Assembly (NCBI GenBank): GCA_021300125.1
Contig: JAJTHX010000093.1
Span: forward strand, 1 to 6,879
Length of the DNA stretch: 6,879 nt
From: Betaproteobacteria bacterium
GTDB taxonomy: Bacteria > Pseudomonadota > Gammaproteobacteria > Burkholderiales > SG8-41
Direction: 5' to 3'
The notes beneath the pieces are model-generated. The model saw only the letters and a list, made by a program, of their open reading frames with translations, made no database searches and was not told where the DNA came from. The position numbers and the translations under genes are program-made. Below, one piece after another: positions 1 through 5,629 of this stretch (the stretch's first letter is position 1; every line of letters starts with the position of its first letter).

Positions 1-252
1 TTCGCGCCCGCCGATTCGGCCATAGCCGGACACCTTGCCGTCGGCCGGGGTCGAGCCTTTGTCCTCGGGCCGGCTCGACACGCCGAACAGCCCGGATTCG
101 AGGAACGAGCCGGCATCGAACAGGCGATCGATGCGCTCGCGCGCGTTGAGCACGCCCTGCGCCTTGCGCTCGGCCAGTTTCTCCGGCCCGCCCATCGCCA
201 GGGCGCGGCGCTTGCGTTCGTCGAGTTCGCGAATCAGTTCTTCAAAGGCCAT
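1..252 (-). CDS. Acyl-CoA carboxylase carboxyltransferase (beta) subunit, N-terminal part, cut by the window edge
   Basis: This is the first 84 codons of a biotin-dependent acyl-CoA carboxylase carboxyltransferase, which moves the carboxyl group from carboxybiotin to an acyl-CoA in the cytoplasm. The frame is open from ATG at 252 to base 1. The N-terminus carries the family signature MGGPEKLAERKAQG (residues 20-33), LNARERIDRLFDAGSF (35-50) and TPADGKVSGYG (68-78). Compared by eye with the gene at 1315-2850 it is identical at 54 of 84 positions without gaps, so the two are paralogues. It lies 14 nt downstream of the Bug gene on the same strand and is almost certainly co-transcribed with it. 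The Shine-Dalgarno is weak (GGAA, 5 nt from ATG), which suggests translational coupling. The substrate cannot be told from this fragment; the acyl-CoA-binding and C-terminal domains lie outside the window. Confidence 0.9.
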   Translation of the reverse strand, partial: MAFEELIRELDERKRRALAMGGPEKLAERKAQGVLNARERIDRLFDAGSFLESGLFGVSSRPEDKGSTPADGKVSGYGRIGGRE

Positions 253-266
253 GTCGGTTCCGGTGA

Positions 267-1229
267 TCAGAGTTTGACGCCGAGGTCACGCACCAGCCTG
301 CCCCATTGTTCGATGCCGCTGCGCATGGATTCACGCAACTGCTCGGGCGTGCCGCCGACCGGCTCGGTGCCATCGGCGGCAAAAGCGGCCCGGACTTCGG
401 GCAGAGCCAGCACGCGGTTGGCATCGGCATTGATTTTCTGGATCAGCGGCGACGGCGTTTTCGCCGGCGCAAGCACGGCAAACCAGCTCGCCGCCGAATA
501 ACCGGCGAGACCCGATTCCGCCACCGTGGGAACCTCCGGCATTACCGGCGACCGCTGCGCCGAAGTCACGCCGAGCACGCGCAGGCGCCCGCTTTTGATA
601 TGGGGCACCGCAGCCGGAAATGGCGCAAACGCGAGCTGGATCTGGCCGCCGATCACATCGGTCACCGCGGGGTTGGCGCCCTTGTACGGCACATGCGTCA
701 TCGGGATGCCGGCCAGCGCCTTGAAATGCTCGGCAAAGAGGTGGTTCCAGGTGCCGGTGCCGGCCGAGCCATAGTTCAGCTTGCCGGGGTTGGCCTTGCC
801 GTAGGCGATCAGGTCAGCGACTGTTTTCACCGGCAGGCCGGGATTGACAACCAGCAGTCCCGGCGGCTGTGACACCAGCACCACCGGCGCAAGGTCCTTC
901 ATCGGATCGTAGGGGAGTTTCGGAAACAGGCTGGGCCCGACCAGGATGTTGCCGAAGGACGCCAGTGCGATGGTGTAGCCGTCGGCCGGCGCCTTGGCCA
1001 GCATCTCGACGCCCAGCGTGCCACCGGCCCCGGCGCGGTTGTCAACGACGACCTGCTGGCCCCAGCGCTCGGAGAGTTTCAGCGCGATCAGCCGCCCCTG
1101 CACGTCGGTGTTGCCACCCGGTGCGAACGGCACGATGAATCGCACCGGGCGCACCGGAAAATTCTGCGCTGCCGCCGGCACTGCCGCCGCAAGGGCTGCG
1201 GCCAAAACAATCCACATCCGGTAAACCAT
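267..1229 (-). CDS. Bug/TctC-family periplasmic substrate-binding protein
   Basis: A 320-residue secreted solute-binding protein of the Bug (Bordetella uptake gene)/TctC family. These bind small carboxylates or amides in the periplasm, sometimes for a tripartite tricarboxylate transporter. A signal peptide is evident: MVYRMW, a hydrophobic Leu/Ala stretch, then AAA-Q at about 19-22. The mature protein opens with the hallmark FPVRPVRFIVPFAPGG (24-39) and TD (41-42), followed by VVVDNRAGAGGTLG and APADGYT. Later landmarks are LNYGSAGTGTWNHL and HVPYKGANPAVTDVIGGQI. The length is normal for the family. ATG at 1229 is preferred over the Met at codon 5 because AGGAG (1235-1239) lies 5 nt upstream. 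It sits between two carboxyltransferase genes (85 nt and 14 nt gaps), with no TctA/TctB-like membrane genes visible, so it may be an orphan Bug protein. The ligand is probably the acid catabolised by the neighbours, but that is inference. Confidence 0.95.
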   Translation of the reverse strand: MVYRMWIVLAAALAAAVPAAAQNFPVRPVRFIVPFAPGGNTDVQGRLIALKLSERWGQQVVVDNRAGAGGTLGVEMLAKAPADGYTIALASFGNILVGPSLFPKLPYDPMKDLAPVVLVSQPPGLLVVNPGLPVKTVADLIAYGKANPGKLNYGSAGTGTWNHLFAEHFKALAGIPMTHVPYKGANPAVTDVIGGQIQLAFAPFPAAVPHIKSGRLRVLGVTSAQRSPVMPEVPTVAESGLAGYSAASWFAVLAPAKTPSPLIQKINADANRVLALPEVRAAFAADGTEPVGGTPEQLRESMRSGIEQWGRLVRDLGVKL

Positions 1230-1234
1230 GGGTT

Positions 1235-1239
1235 CTCCT
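1235..1239 (-). promoter_or_regulatory. Shine-Dalgarno of the Bug gene
   Basis: AGGAG on the minus strand, 5 nt before ATG at 1229. It decides the start, because the in-frame ATG four codons downstream has no comparable site. Confidence 0.7.
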
Positions 1240-1278
1240 CATGTAAAGGCGGGCGTTGCGCGGTCTCGTTGCCGCCTG

Positions 1279-1292
1279 GTCACCGCCGTGAC
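1279..1292. repeat. Short perfect inverted repeat in the gap between carboxyltransferase and Bug genes
   Basis: GTCAC-CGCC-GTGAC forms a 5-bp stem with a 4-nt loop in the 85-nt gap. No T-run follows on either strand, so it is not a convincing intrinsic terminator. It could be an RNA processing or stability hairpin inside the operon, or chance. Confidence 0.25.
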
Positions 1293-1314
1293 GACGGAAA
1301 TTTTGACGCCTGAA

Positions 1315-2850
1315 TCAGTAACTGGTCGGCCAGTTGCGCAGCAGGTGCTGGCCCACGCCGTTCTTCATGCCCCTGCGGTGCACTTCGAGGATGCGGATCA
1401 GCCATTCGCGCGTGTCGCGCGGATCAATCACATGCTGCGCCTCGTACAGCTCGGCCAGACCCCAGGCGGACGTGTCGCGCTCGACCTCGGCCTTGAGCCT
1501 GGCGAACTTCTCCGGATCGTCCTGCTGCTTCACGCCATAGAGCACGTTGACCGACACCGCCGGGTCCATGAAGCCGAGGTCGGCGGTCGGCCATACCGCG
1601 ACTTCATCGGCATTCTTGCCGCCGGCCATGTTGATGTAGGCCTGGCCGTAGTCCTTGCGCATGATGATGGTGATCTTGGGCACGGTGACCTGGGTCAGCG
1701 CGTTCATCCAGTTGATGACCTTGCCCGGCATGCCGCGGATCTCGCCTTCGACACCGATCAGGAAGCCCGGCACATCGACCATGAACACCAGCGGGATGTT
1801 GAAGGAGTCGCACAGCACCATGAAGCTGATGACCTTCTGCACCGCGTCGGCGTCCAGGGCCCCGCCCTTGAACATCGGGTTGTTGGCGATGAAGCCCGTG
1901 CTCTTGCCATCGACGCGCGCGAGCACGGTGGCCACCGATTTTCCGAAGCGCTCCTTCAGCTCAAAGGATGAATCCTTGTCAGCGACGGCAGCGATGATCT
2001 TGCGCACGTCGTAAACCTTGTTGCGCGACTCCGGGAGGATCTCGAAGATGTTCTTGCAGGCCCCATCGGAGCCGGCAGGCACCGGGGCTTCCGGCGGCGG
2101 CTGCATGTGGTGGCTCGGCAGGTACGACAGGAATTTCCTGATCGCGTCCATCGCCTGCTCGTCGGTATCCACCGCCATGTCGGCGAGTCCCGAAACGCCG
2201 GTCAGCAGCTTCCAGCCGCCAAGCTCCTCGGCGCTGATCGGCTTGTTGATCGCGATCGAGGTCACGTTGGGACTGGCGATGGCCATGATCGCACCCTTGC
2301 GCATGACCACGAAATCCGACATCGCGGAATACCAGGTGGATGAGCCGTAGCACTGGCCCAGCAGCGCCGAACACCAGGGCGACTCGCGCAGGCGCTGGTA
2401 CTCGGTCGGGTCCTGCGCGATGATCGCGCGGCCGGCGGAACCCATGCGGTCGGGCATGCGCGCGCCCGAGGATTCGCCGAGCATGACCAGCGGCAGGCCG
2501 CGCTTGCTGGCGACCTGCTTCACATGCTTGATTTTTTTCATGTTGATCACCGCGCTGGAGGCGCCCAGCACGGTGAAATCGTTCGACACCAGCGCGATCT
2601 CGCGGCCGTCGATCTTGGCGAAGCCGGCAACCTTGCCGTCGGCCGGCGTCTTGTGCTTGACCTCGGGGCGGTTGCTGCGCGCGAAACGGCCGGACTCGAT
2701 GAACGAGCCTTCGTCGATCAGGTAATCGATGCGCTCGCGGGCATTGAGATGGCCCTCGGCCTTGCGCTTGGCGAGCTTTTCCAGCCCGCCCATGCCCAGG
2801 GCTTCGTCGGTTCTTTGCTTGAAATCTTCGATCAGTTTTTCGAATGCCAC
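1315..2850 (-). CDS. Acyl-CoA carboxylase carboxyltransferase (beta) subunit, complete
   Basis: A 511-residue carboxyltransferase of the propionyl-/acetyl-CoA carboxylase beta family (two crotonase-like halves). It would transfer CO2 from the biotin of a partner alpha subunit to an acyl-CoA. Landmarks are MGGLEKLAKRKAEG (20-33), LNARERIDYLID (35-46), TPADGKVAGF (68-77), LGESSGARM (124-132), QCYGSSTWYSAMSDF (166-180), VDVPGF (358-363), RKDYGQAY (398-405) and VWPTADLGFMDP. I chose GTG at 2850: GAGGA (2858-2862) lies 7 nt upstream, and the resulting MAFEKLI aligns with MAFEELI of the paralogue at 252. An earlier in-frame GTG at 2880 would add 10 residues but lacks a ribosome site. The usual CAGGA and YGGAY oxyanion-hole motifs read CYGSS and YGQAY, so the substrate may not be propionyl- or methylcrotonyl-CoA. 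No biotin carboxylase gene is in view. First gene of the operon with the Bug gene and the second carboxyltransferase. Confidence 0.93.
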   Translation of the reverse strand: MAFEKLIEDFKQRTDEALGMGGLEKLAKRKAEGHLNARERIDYLIDEGSFIESGRFARSNRPEVKHKTPADGKVAGFAKIDGREIALVSNDFTVLGASSAVINMKKIKHVKQVASKRGLPLVMLGESSGARMPDRMGSAGRAIIAQDPTEYQRLRESPWCSALLGQCYGSSTWYSAMSDFVVMRKGAIMAIASPNVTSIAINKPISAEELGGWKLLTGVSGLADMAVDTDEQAMDAIRKFLSYLPSHHMQPPPEAPVPAGSDGACKNIFEILPESRNKVYDVRKIIAAVADKDSSFELKERFGKSVATVLARVDGKSTGFIANNPMFKGGALDADAVQKVISFMVLCDSFNIPLVFMVDVPGFLIGVEGEIRGMPGKVINWMNALTQVTVPKITIIMRKDYGQAYINMAGGKNADEVAVWPTADLGFMDPAVSVNVLYGVKQQDDPEKFARLKAEVERDTSAWGLAELYEAQHVIDPRDTREWLIRILEVHRRGMKNGVGQHLLRNWPTSY

Positions 2851-2857
2851 GTTGAAG

Positions 2858-2862
2858 TCCTC
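2858..2862 (-). promoter_or_regulatory. Shine-Dalgarno that fixes a GTG start
   Basis: GAGGA on the minus strand, 7 nt before the GTG at 2848-2850. It lies inside the longer reading frame from the GTG at 2880, so it favours the shorter protein. Confidence 0.65.
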
Positions 2863-2910
2863 ACTCAGGCTGCGCCGCACATGAAGATGACGGACGCCGG
2901 GGAAGTTCTG

Positions 2911-2939
2911 ATTCTAGGACAGGGGCAGAAGACTGTCCG
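2911..2939 (-). promoter_or_regulatory. Candidate sigma-70 promoter of the carboxyltransferase-Bug operon
   Basis: On the minus strand, CGGACA (2934-2939, 4 of 6 to the -35 consensus) and TAGAAT (2911-2916, 5 of 6 to the -10 consensus) are separated by 17 nt. The -10 lies about 60 nt upstream of the GTG start, in the 167-nt gap after the toxin gene. This is the best promoter-like pair I found there by eye; no start-site data support it. Confidence 0.45.
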
Positions 2940-3017
2940 CAGGCCGGCCGGGTCGTGGACGCTTCAGAGCTTGAATCGGCTTATACCGCAATGGACGCAG
3001 TTTATGGCAGCGCCAAT

Positions 3018-3359
3018 TCAGGCGTCGAGCAGCCTGCGTGCCAGCACAGACTGCATGTCGCGGCGACCGTCGACGACCAGATGTACAAGGACCTGTTTCC
3101 CTGTTACGCGATAGATCAGGCGATAAGGTTTGAAGAATACCTGGCGATATTCCTTGATGCCGAGAGCAAGCAGTTCCTTGGGATGGCTGCCTCGTTCGGG
3201 AAAATGCGCCAGCCCATCCATGGCCTCCATCAGACGGTCAAGCAGGTGATCGGCCTGTGAATCACCAGCGCTGCGAGCTACGTAATCGTGCAAAGCCGCG
3301 ATATCGCGTTCCGCAACAGCCGTCAGCAGAACATGGAATGCCACACTTTGCCCTGCCAT
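3018..3359 (-). CDS. ParE/RelE-superfamily toxin of a type II toxin-antitoxin pair
   Basis: A 113-residue protein with the RelE/ParE fold pattern: an N-terminal beta strand (AFHVLLTAVAERDI, 7-20), a helical hairpin with ALHDYVARS (22-30) and LLDRLMEAMDGL (39-50), then FPERGSHPKEL (53-63), the beta sheet YRQVFFKPYRLIYRV (71-85) and a terminal strand with VVDGRRDMQSVLARRL. The FP..G..P.EL and YR....YR.IY.V spacing is typical of ParE-like toxins. Such toxins poison DNA gyrase (ParE) or cleave mRNA on the ribosome (RelE); the sequence alone does not settle which. It starts 8 nt after the antitoxin stop and has no clear Shine-Dalgarno, consistent with translational coupling that keeps antitoxin in excess. 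Length is normal and no key segment looks broken, so the pair is probably functional. Confidence 0.88.
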   Translation of the reverse strand: MAGQSVAFHVLLTAVAERDIAALHDYVARSAGDSQADHLLDRLMEAMDGLAHFPERGSHPKELLALGIKEYRQVFFKPYRLIYRVTGKQVLVHLVVDGRRDMQSVLARRLLDA

Positions 3360-3367
3360 TGGCTGGA

Positions 3368-3643
3368 TCAGCGGGAATTACGTTTCGCCCGCAGGCGCGC
3401 AATGACTTCGCTGGCTGGCTTGAGCCTTCCCGCGGCTACATCCTGATTACCCATGGCAAGGAGTTTCAGCAAGGCCAGGGTTTCCTGGGTTTCCTCATAC
3501 GACGCCACATCCTGCAACACCGCCTTGGCCTCGCCGTTCTGCGTGATGACCAGCGGCTCGCGCTGCTCGGCGATGTGGGTGAGCACCTCGGCGGCGTTTG
3601 CCTTGAGGTAGCTGATCGGTTTGACTTGGGTCGAGTAGCGCAT
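3368..3643 (-). CDS. Phd/YefM-family antitoxin
   Basis: A 91-residue antitoxin. The N-terminal DNA-binding half matches the Phd/YefM pattern: ISYLKANAAEVLTHIAEQ (10-27), then PLVITQNGEAKAVLQD (30-45) and YEE (49-51). The C-terminal part (52-91, rich in Leu, Ala and Arg) would be the flexible toxin-neutralising tail. It precedes the toxin by 8 nt, the standard order for this family. The ATG at 3643 has only a weak upstream ribosome site, but it is where Phd/YefM homology begins and the mapped promoter would give a leader of about 20 nt. Antitoxins of this family repress their own operon together with the toxin; direct and inverted repeats over the promoter at 3666-3700 fit that. Confidence 0.92.
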   Translation of the reverse strand: MRYSTQVKPISYLKANAAEVLTHIAEQREPLVITQNGEAKAVLQDVASYEETQETLALLKLLAMGNQDVAAGRLKPASEVIARLRAKRNSR

Positions 3644-3665
3644 GGGGAACTTTCGGACGATGTAT

Positions 3666-3692
3666 GGACTGAATATAGTCTTTTTATAGTCC
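3666..3692. promoter_or_regulatory. Operator-like repeats over the toxin-antitoxin promoter
   Basis: TATAGTC occurs twice in direct orientation (3674-3680 and 3685-3691) with starts 11 nt apart, about one helical turn. GGACT (3666-3670) and AGTCC (3688-3692) form an inverted pair around them, and GACT-N6-AGTC (3667-3680) gives a second. These overlap the -10 and spacer, where a Phd/YefM antitoxin-toxin complex would bind for autoregulation. The repeats are seen; the binding role is inferred. Confidence 0.55.
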
Positions 3693-3700
3693 GATTACAA
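3672..3700 (-). promoter_or_regulatory. Promoter of the toxin-antitoxin operon
   Basis: On the minus strand, TTGTAA (3695-3700, 4 of 6 to TTGACA) and TATATT (3672-3677, 5 of 6 to TATAAT) are exactly 17 nt apart. Transcription would begin near 3665, about 20 nt before the antitoxin ATG. This is the strongest promoter-like pair I see in the window. Confidence 0.65.
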
Positions 3701-3714
3701 CCCGGTATTCATTC

Positions 3715-3741
3715 GGCGGAATGCGCTGCGCTTGTTGCGCC
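3715..3741. repeat. Degenerate REP-like palindrome
   Basis: A GC-rich imperfect hairpin: arms GGCGGAATGCGC and GCTTGTTGCGCC pair at 8 of 12 positions around a TGC loop. The form resembles short dispersed REP-type palindromes common in proteobacterial intergenic DNA. It sits between the toxin-antitoxin promoter and the low-GC cassette. Only copy number in the genome could confirm it. Confidence 0.3.
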
Positions 3742-3745
3742 GCAC

Positions 3746-3761
3746 GAGTGGTAGTCCACTC
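3746..3761. repeat. Perfect 6-bp hairpin downstream of the membrane protein gene
   Basis: GAGTGG-TAGT-CCACTC, a 6-bp stem with a 4-nt loop, 47 nt past the stop of the membrane protein gene. No T-run follows on the minus strand, so it is at best a weak terminator or an mRNA-protecting hairpin. Confidence 0.3.
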
Positions 3762-3807
3762 ACTTTAAACCGACTTCGGTACTTTTCGTAACGCAACACC
3801 CTGCGTT

Positions 3808-4374
3808 TCAAAGTGCGAATGCTTTTTCAAGATCGGGGTGTAAAGAGCCATACCATCGCAGATGAAGCAAATGAATAACTCTTCGCAAGGCAAAGAATGC
3901 AAGGCCGGAAATTATGGCCATAAGTATTTTTATGAAAACTAAGCTAAAGATTCCCGCAGTAACACTAGCGGCGTCGGAAAACCAGGTTACTGCTGGAAAC
4001 ATACCGATAATTTGCCAGCCGAAAATGACTCCAATAATGCCGCGGATTATGCGCAGCAACGCAAATATTACTTTTTCAAAAGGGGATTTATTTTTAGAAT
4101 CTCGGAGCTTTGCTTTATCAGCGTCCGAATTGCTGTTTTCATTGACAAGAATCCAAAGCACCCCGGATATCAGTGCAACTGCAAACCATTGAGCTAGCAA
4201 AACTGCAACATTCACAGATGCGACTAAGGTACCTCTTTTGGGCGGGTCAAATAAGAACCCATAACCCATGTTCATTTCAGTTCCTCGAATGGTGATCTGG
4301 AATGGTGGGTATAAAAGCATTCCCGCGGTTATAAAAACAAAAATGTATAAAACAAGTTTTTGTTTTTGATTCAC
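3808..4374 (-). CDS. Uncharacterised inner-membrane protein with four predicted helices
   Basis: I do not recognise the family with confidence. The 188-residue protein has hydrophobic segments at about 7-25, 53-76, 104-127 and 137-163, so four transmembrane helices are likely. A soluble loop at about 78-100 is rich in Asn, Asp and Lys. Between helices 1 and 2 is an aromatic/proline motif, LYPPF, a stretch ending in GYGFLF, then DPP (21-45), a pattern I have seen in small bacterial membrane proteins of unknown function. The C-terminus has a basic helix (ALRRVIHLLHLRWYG). The start is GTG at 4374 (weak GGGGT ribosome site, 7 nt); starting at Met19 would destroy the first helix. Base composition is plainly poorer in GC than the flanking metabolic genes, as in the gene just upstream (54 nt gap), suggesting joint transfer. 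No signal or catalytic residues point to a function. Confidence 0.7.
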   Translation of the reverse strand: MNQKQKLVLYIFVFITAGMLLYPPFQITIRGTEMNMGYGFLFDPPKRGTLVASVNVAVLLAQWFAVALISGVLWILVNENSNSDADKAKLRDSKNKSPFEKVIFALLRIIRGIIGVIFGWQIIGMFPAVTWFSDAASVTAGIFSLVFIKILMAIISGLAFFALRRVIHLLHLRWYGSLHPDLEKAFAL

Positions 4375-4428
4375 TTAACTACCCCACTATTATCTAGCTT
4401 GGCAAATTCAAAACGTAGCATCTTCGCA

Positions 4429-4998
4429 CTACAGTTTTTCCCATCGAACGAAGAGCAATTCGGTAATCTTCTCTCTATCGCTTTCCTTACACAAAATCGG
4501 TATTGGGCTTTGACGTAACGCCCTTGCTATTGCATAGCGATGATTTCCACCAAAAAGCATCAATGTATTTTTTTTAGAAGGAAATACTGCTGGGGGAGAA
4601 ACTTTATACCCATTGGCTAGATAAGCAATTAGATAGGCGAGCTTGCTTGGCGATCCTACTGACCATAACTCATCGTCAGTTCGATGGTTAAACGGGTCTA
4701 ATTTTTTATCGAAACTCTCAGTGTCAACCCAACCAAGAATTAACCCACCAGGATAGTGTGTTTCGAATTCTTGGAGCGTTAACCCATCAAAGGAAAAACA
4801 CTGTGATTCTGGCGAAATATCCCAACCAAACTCACTAATAGGCCAGTTTCTTGGGGGCAATCCAAAGTATTTTTCGCCCTCGGTCCGAAGTTTTTTTTGA
4901 AGAGATGCCTCTTCTTTTACTTTTTCAACTTCTTCACCACTCATTACCCGCAATGCATCAGATGGAGATAAATCATGAAGCTTGCAATAGTCAGCCAA
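4429..4998 (-). CDS. Sulfiredoxin/ParB-like-fold protein with Asn in place of the catalytic Cys; start uncertain
   Basis: The 189-residue frame has a C-terminal segment that reads like the ParB/sulfiredoxin fold: SPSKLAYLIAYLANG (116-130), SPPAV (134-138), LMLFGGNHRYAIARAL (146-161), then IPILC (166-170). FGGNHRYA (149-156) closely matches the sulfiredoxin active-site loop FGGCHRYA, but the catalytic Cys is Asn, so peroxiredoxin repair is unlikely. In ParB-type proteins this loop holds a nucleotide. The N-terminal half contains a charged helical stretch (EEVEKVKEEASLQKK, 22-36) and a Trp/Phe-rich segment, without a family I can name. The start is unclear: TTG at 4998 lacks a ribosome site, ATG at 4944 is an alternative, and the frame stays open upstream to about 5050. 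The gene may be 5'-truncated or frameshifted. It is low in GC and probably co-transcribed with the membrane protein gene 54 nt downstream. Confidence 0.62.
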   Translation of the reverse strand: MADYCKLHDLSPSDALRVMSGEEVEKVKEEASLQKKLRTEGEKYFGLPPRNWPISEFGWDISPESQCFSFDGLTLQEFETHYPGGLILGWVDTESFDKKLDPFNHRTDDELWSVGSPSKLAYLIAYLANGYKVSPPAVFPSKKNTLMLFGGNHRYAIARALRQSPIPILCKESDREKITELLFVRWEKL

Positions 4999-5015
4999 AG
5001 CTTTGAGCGCATCTG

Positions 5016-5138
5016 AAGGGCTCGCTCGAATCTCTCGGGTGACAGGCGCTCCTCAATCCAGCGCGAATAGATTCTTCGAGACTGATCGCTGCGCACGAAC
5101 AGGAACCCCTCGGCATCGAGACGTTCGATGACATAGGA
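5016..5138 (-). other. Orphan coding-like reading frame upstream of the sulfiredoxin-like gene
   Basis: This frame (open from about 5270 to a stop at 4944-4946) reads SYVIERLDAEGFLFVRSD, then RRIYSRWIEERLSPERFERA. It looks like genuine protein (balanced charged/hydrophobic pattern, one Trp, helix-like end), but I recognise no family. There is no convincing start of its own. It runs parallel to, and one frame off from, the extended 5' end of the gene at 4429-4998; adding one base in the GGG run at 5018-5020 would fuse them. It may be a fragment of a mobile-element gene, since the ArdC remnant ends just upstream. Confidence 0.25.
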
Positions 5139-5169
5139 AGTCGTAAGTGCCGCCGGTGTGGTCGCGGTT

Positions 5170-5307
5170 TCAGTGGGAGGGGTTGTATGCCTTGCCGGTG
5201 CTGGCGTTAATTGGAAGCCCGCCGGCTGTCCAGTCGGCACGCCATGGTGGAGGGCCCTCAAGCATGGCAATTACAATGCGGTGTGTAACCTCTTCGCGGC
5301 AATTCAT
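5170..5307 (-). pseudogene. Remnant of an ArdC-type antirestriction protein (N-terminal domain)
   Basis: From ATG at 5307 a 45-codon frame encodes EEVTHRIVIAMLEG (5-18), PPPWRADWTAG (19-29) and GLPINASTGKAYN (30-42), then stops at TGA (5170-5172). This order (E-V-T-x-R-I hydrophobic helix, PW...W, G-LP-N--TGK-Y) is the start of the ArdC N-terminal single-stranded-DNA-binding domain. ArdC proteins are carried by plasmids and integrative elements and protect incoming DNA from host restriction; full-length members usually run to about 300 residues. Everything after AYN is missing in all three minus-strand frames, so a deletion or recombination probably removed the rest. GAGGG lies 4 nt before the ATG, so the original start appears intact. 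It marks former mobile DNA. Confidence 0.62.
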
Positions 5308-5540
5308 GTCGCCCTCGCGGCGTGTCCGAGATAATTTCTAGCGCCGGTACGATCCGCTTGTCAGCCCCTTCGGTCGGTTTCGCTTATAGGGCCACCCGGC
5401 CGCGGCTCAACCCTCGGCGCTTCCATCCCCGAATCCTTTCCGCAATTTCGTCAGGGCTGCGGCGCGCCATGGCATCGGCTTTCAAAGCATGCAGCTGCGT
5501 CAGTGCTCAGGCTTCCCATTGGGGCGTCCTTATGCCTACC

Positions 5541-5582
5541 TAAAAATCTTCAAAAAGTTGATCAAAATCTGTACGATTTTTA
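5541..5582. repeat. Inverted repeat in the AT-rich gap
   Basis: TAAAAATC (5541-5548) and GATTTTTA (5575-5582) are perfect 8-bp inverted copies separated by 26 nt. This could be a regulatory or element-end structure, but AT-rich DNA gives such pairs by chance fairly often. Confidence 0.3.
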
Positions 5583-5619
5583 AAGAGCAAGAAATATTAA
5601 ATATATTCAAATGCTTACG

Positions 5620-5629
5620 AATTTACAGG
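5620..5629. repeat. Direct repeat AATTTACAGG, copy 1 (downstream side of the acyl-CoA dehydrogenase)
   Basis: A perfect 10-bp copy of AATTTACAGG lies 19 nt past the acyl-CoA dehydrogenase stop; copy 2 lies just before its start at 6797-6806. Confidence 0.45.

Noticed and set aside
306..872. Plus-strand frame of 188 codons
   Set aside because: Antisense to the Bug binding protein, no recognisable motifs, Arg-rich shadow composition.
1228..1971. Long open plus-strand frame of 247 codons
   Set aside because: It lies antisense to the carboxyltransferase, whose minus-strand protein has clear family motifs; His/Asp/Arg-rich composition is typical of a GC-driven shadow frame.
3257..3754. Plus-strand frame over the toxin-antitoxin operon
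   Set aside because: It overlaps both the antitoxin and its promoter; the minus-strand products match known families.
4942..4946. TAATG overlap between the orphan frame's stop and an in-frame ATG of the sulfiredoxin-like gene
   Set aside because: It would suggest translational coupling, but the last residues of the orphan frame (after 5016) do not look coding and starting at 4944 would drop a protein-like N-terminal segment; probably chance.
5384..5470. Small minus-strand frame of 28 codons starting MARRSPDEIAERIRGWK
   Set aside because: The residues look protein-like, but there is no ribosome site, no recognised family and the frame ends at once; too little to call a gene.
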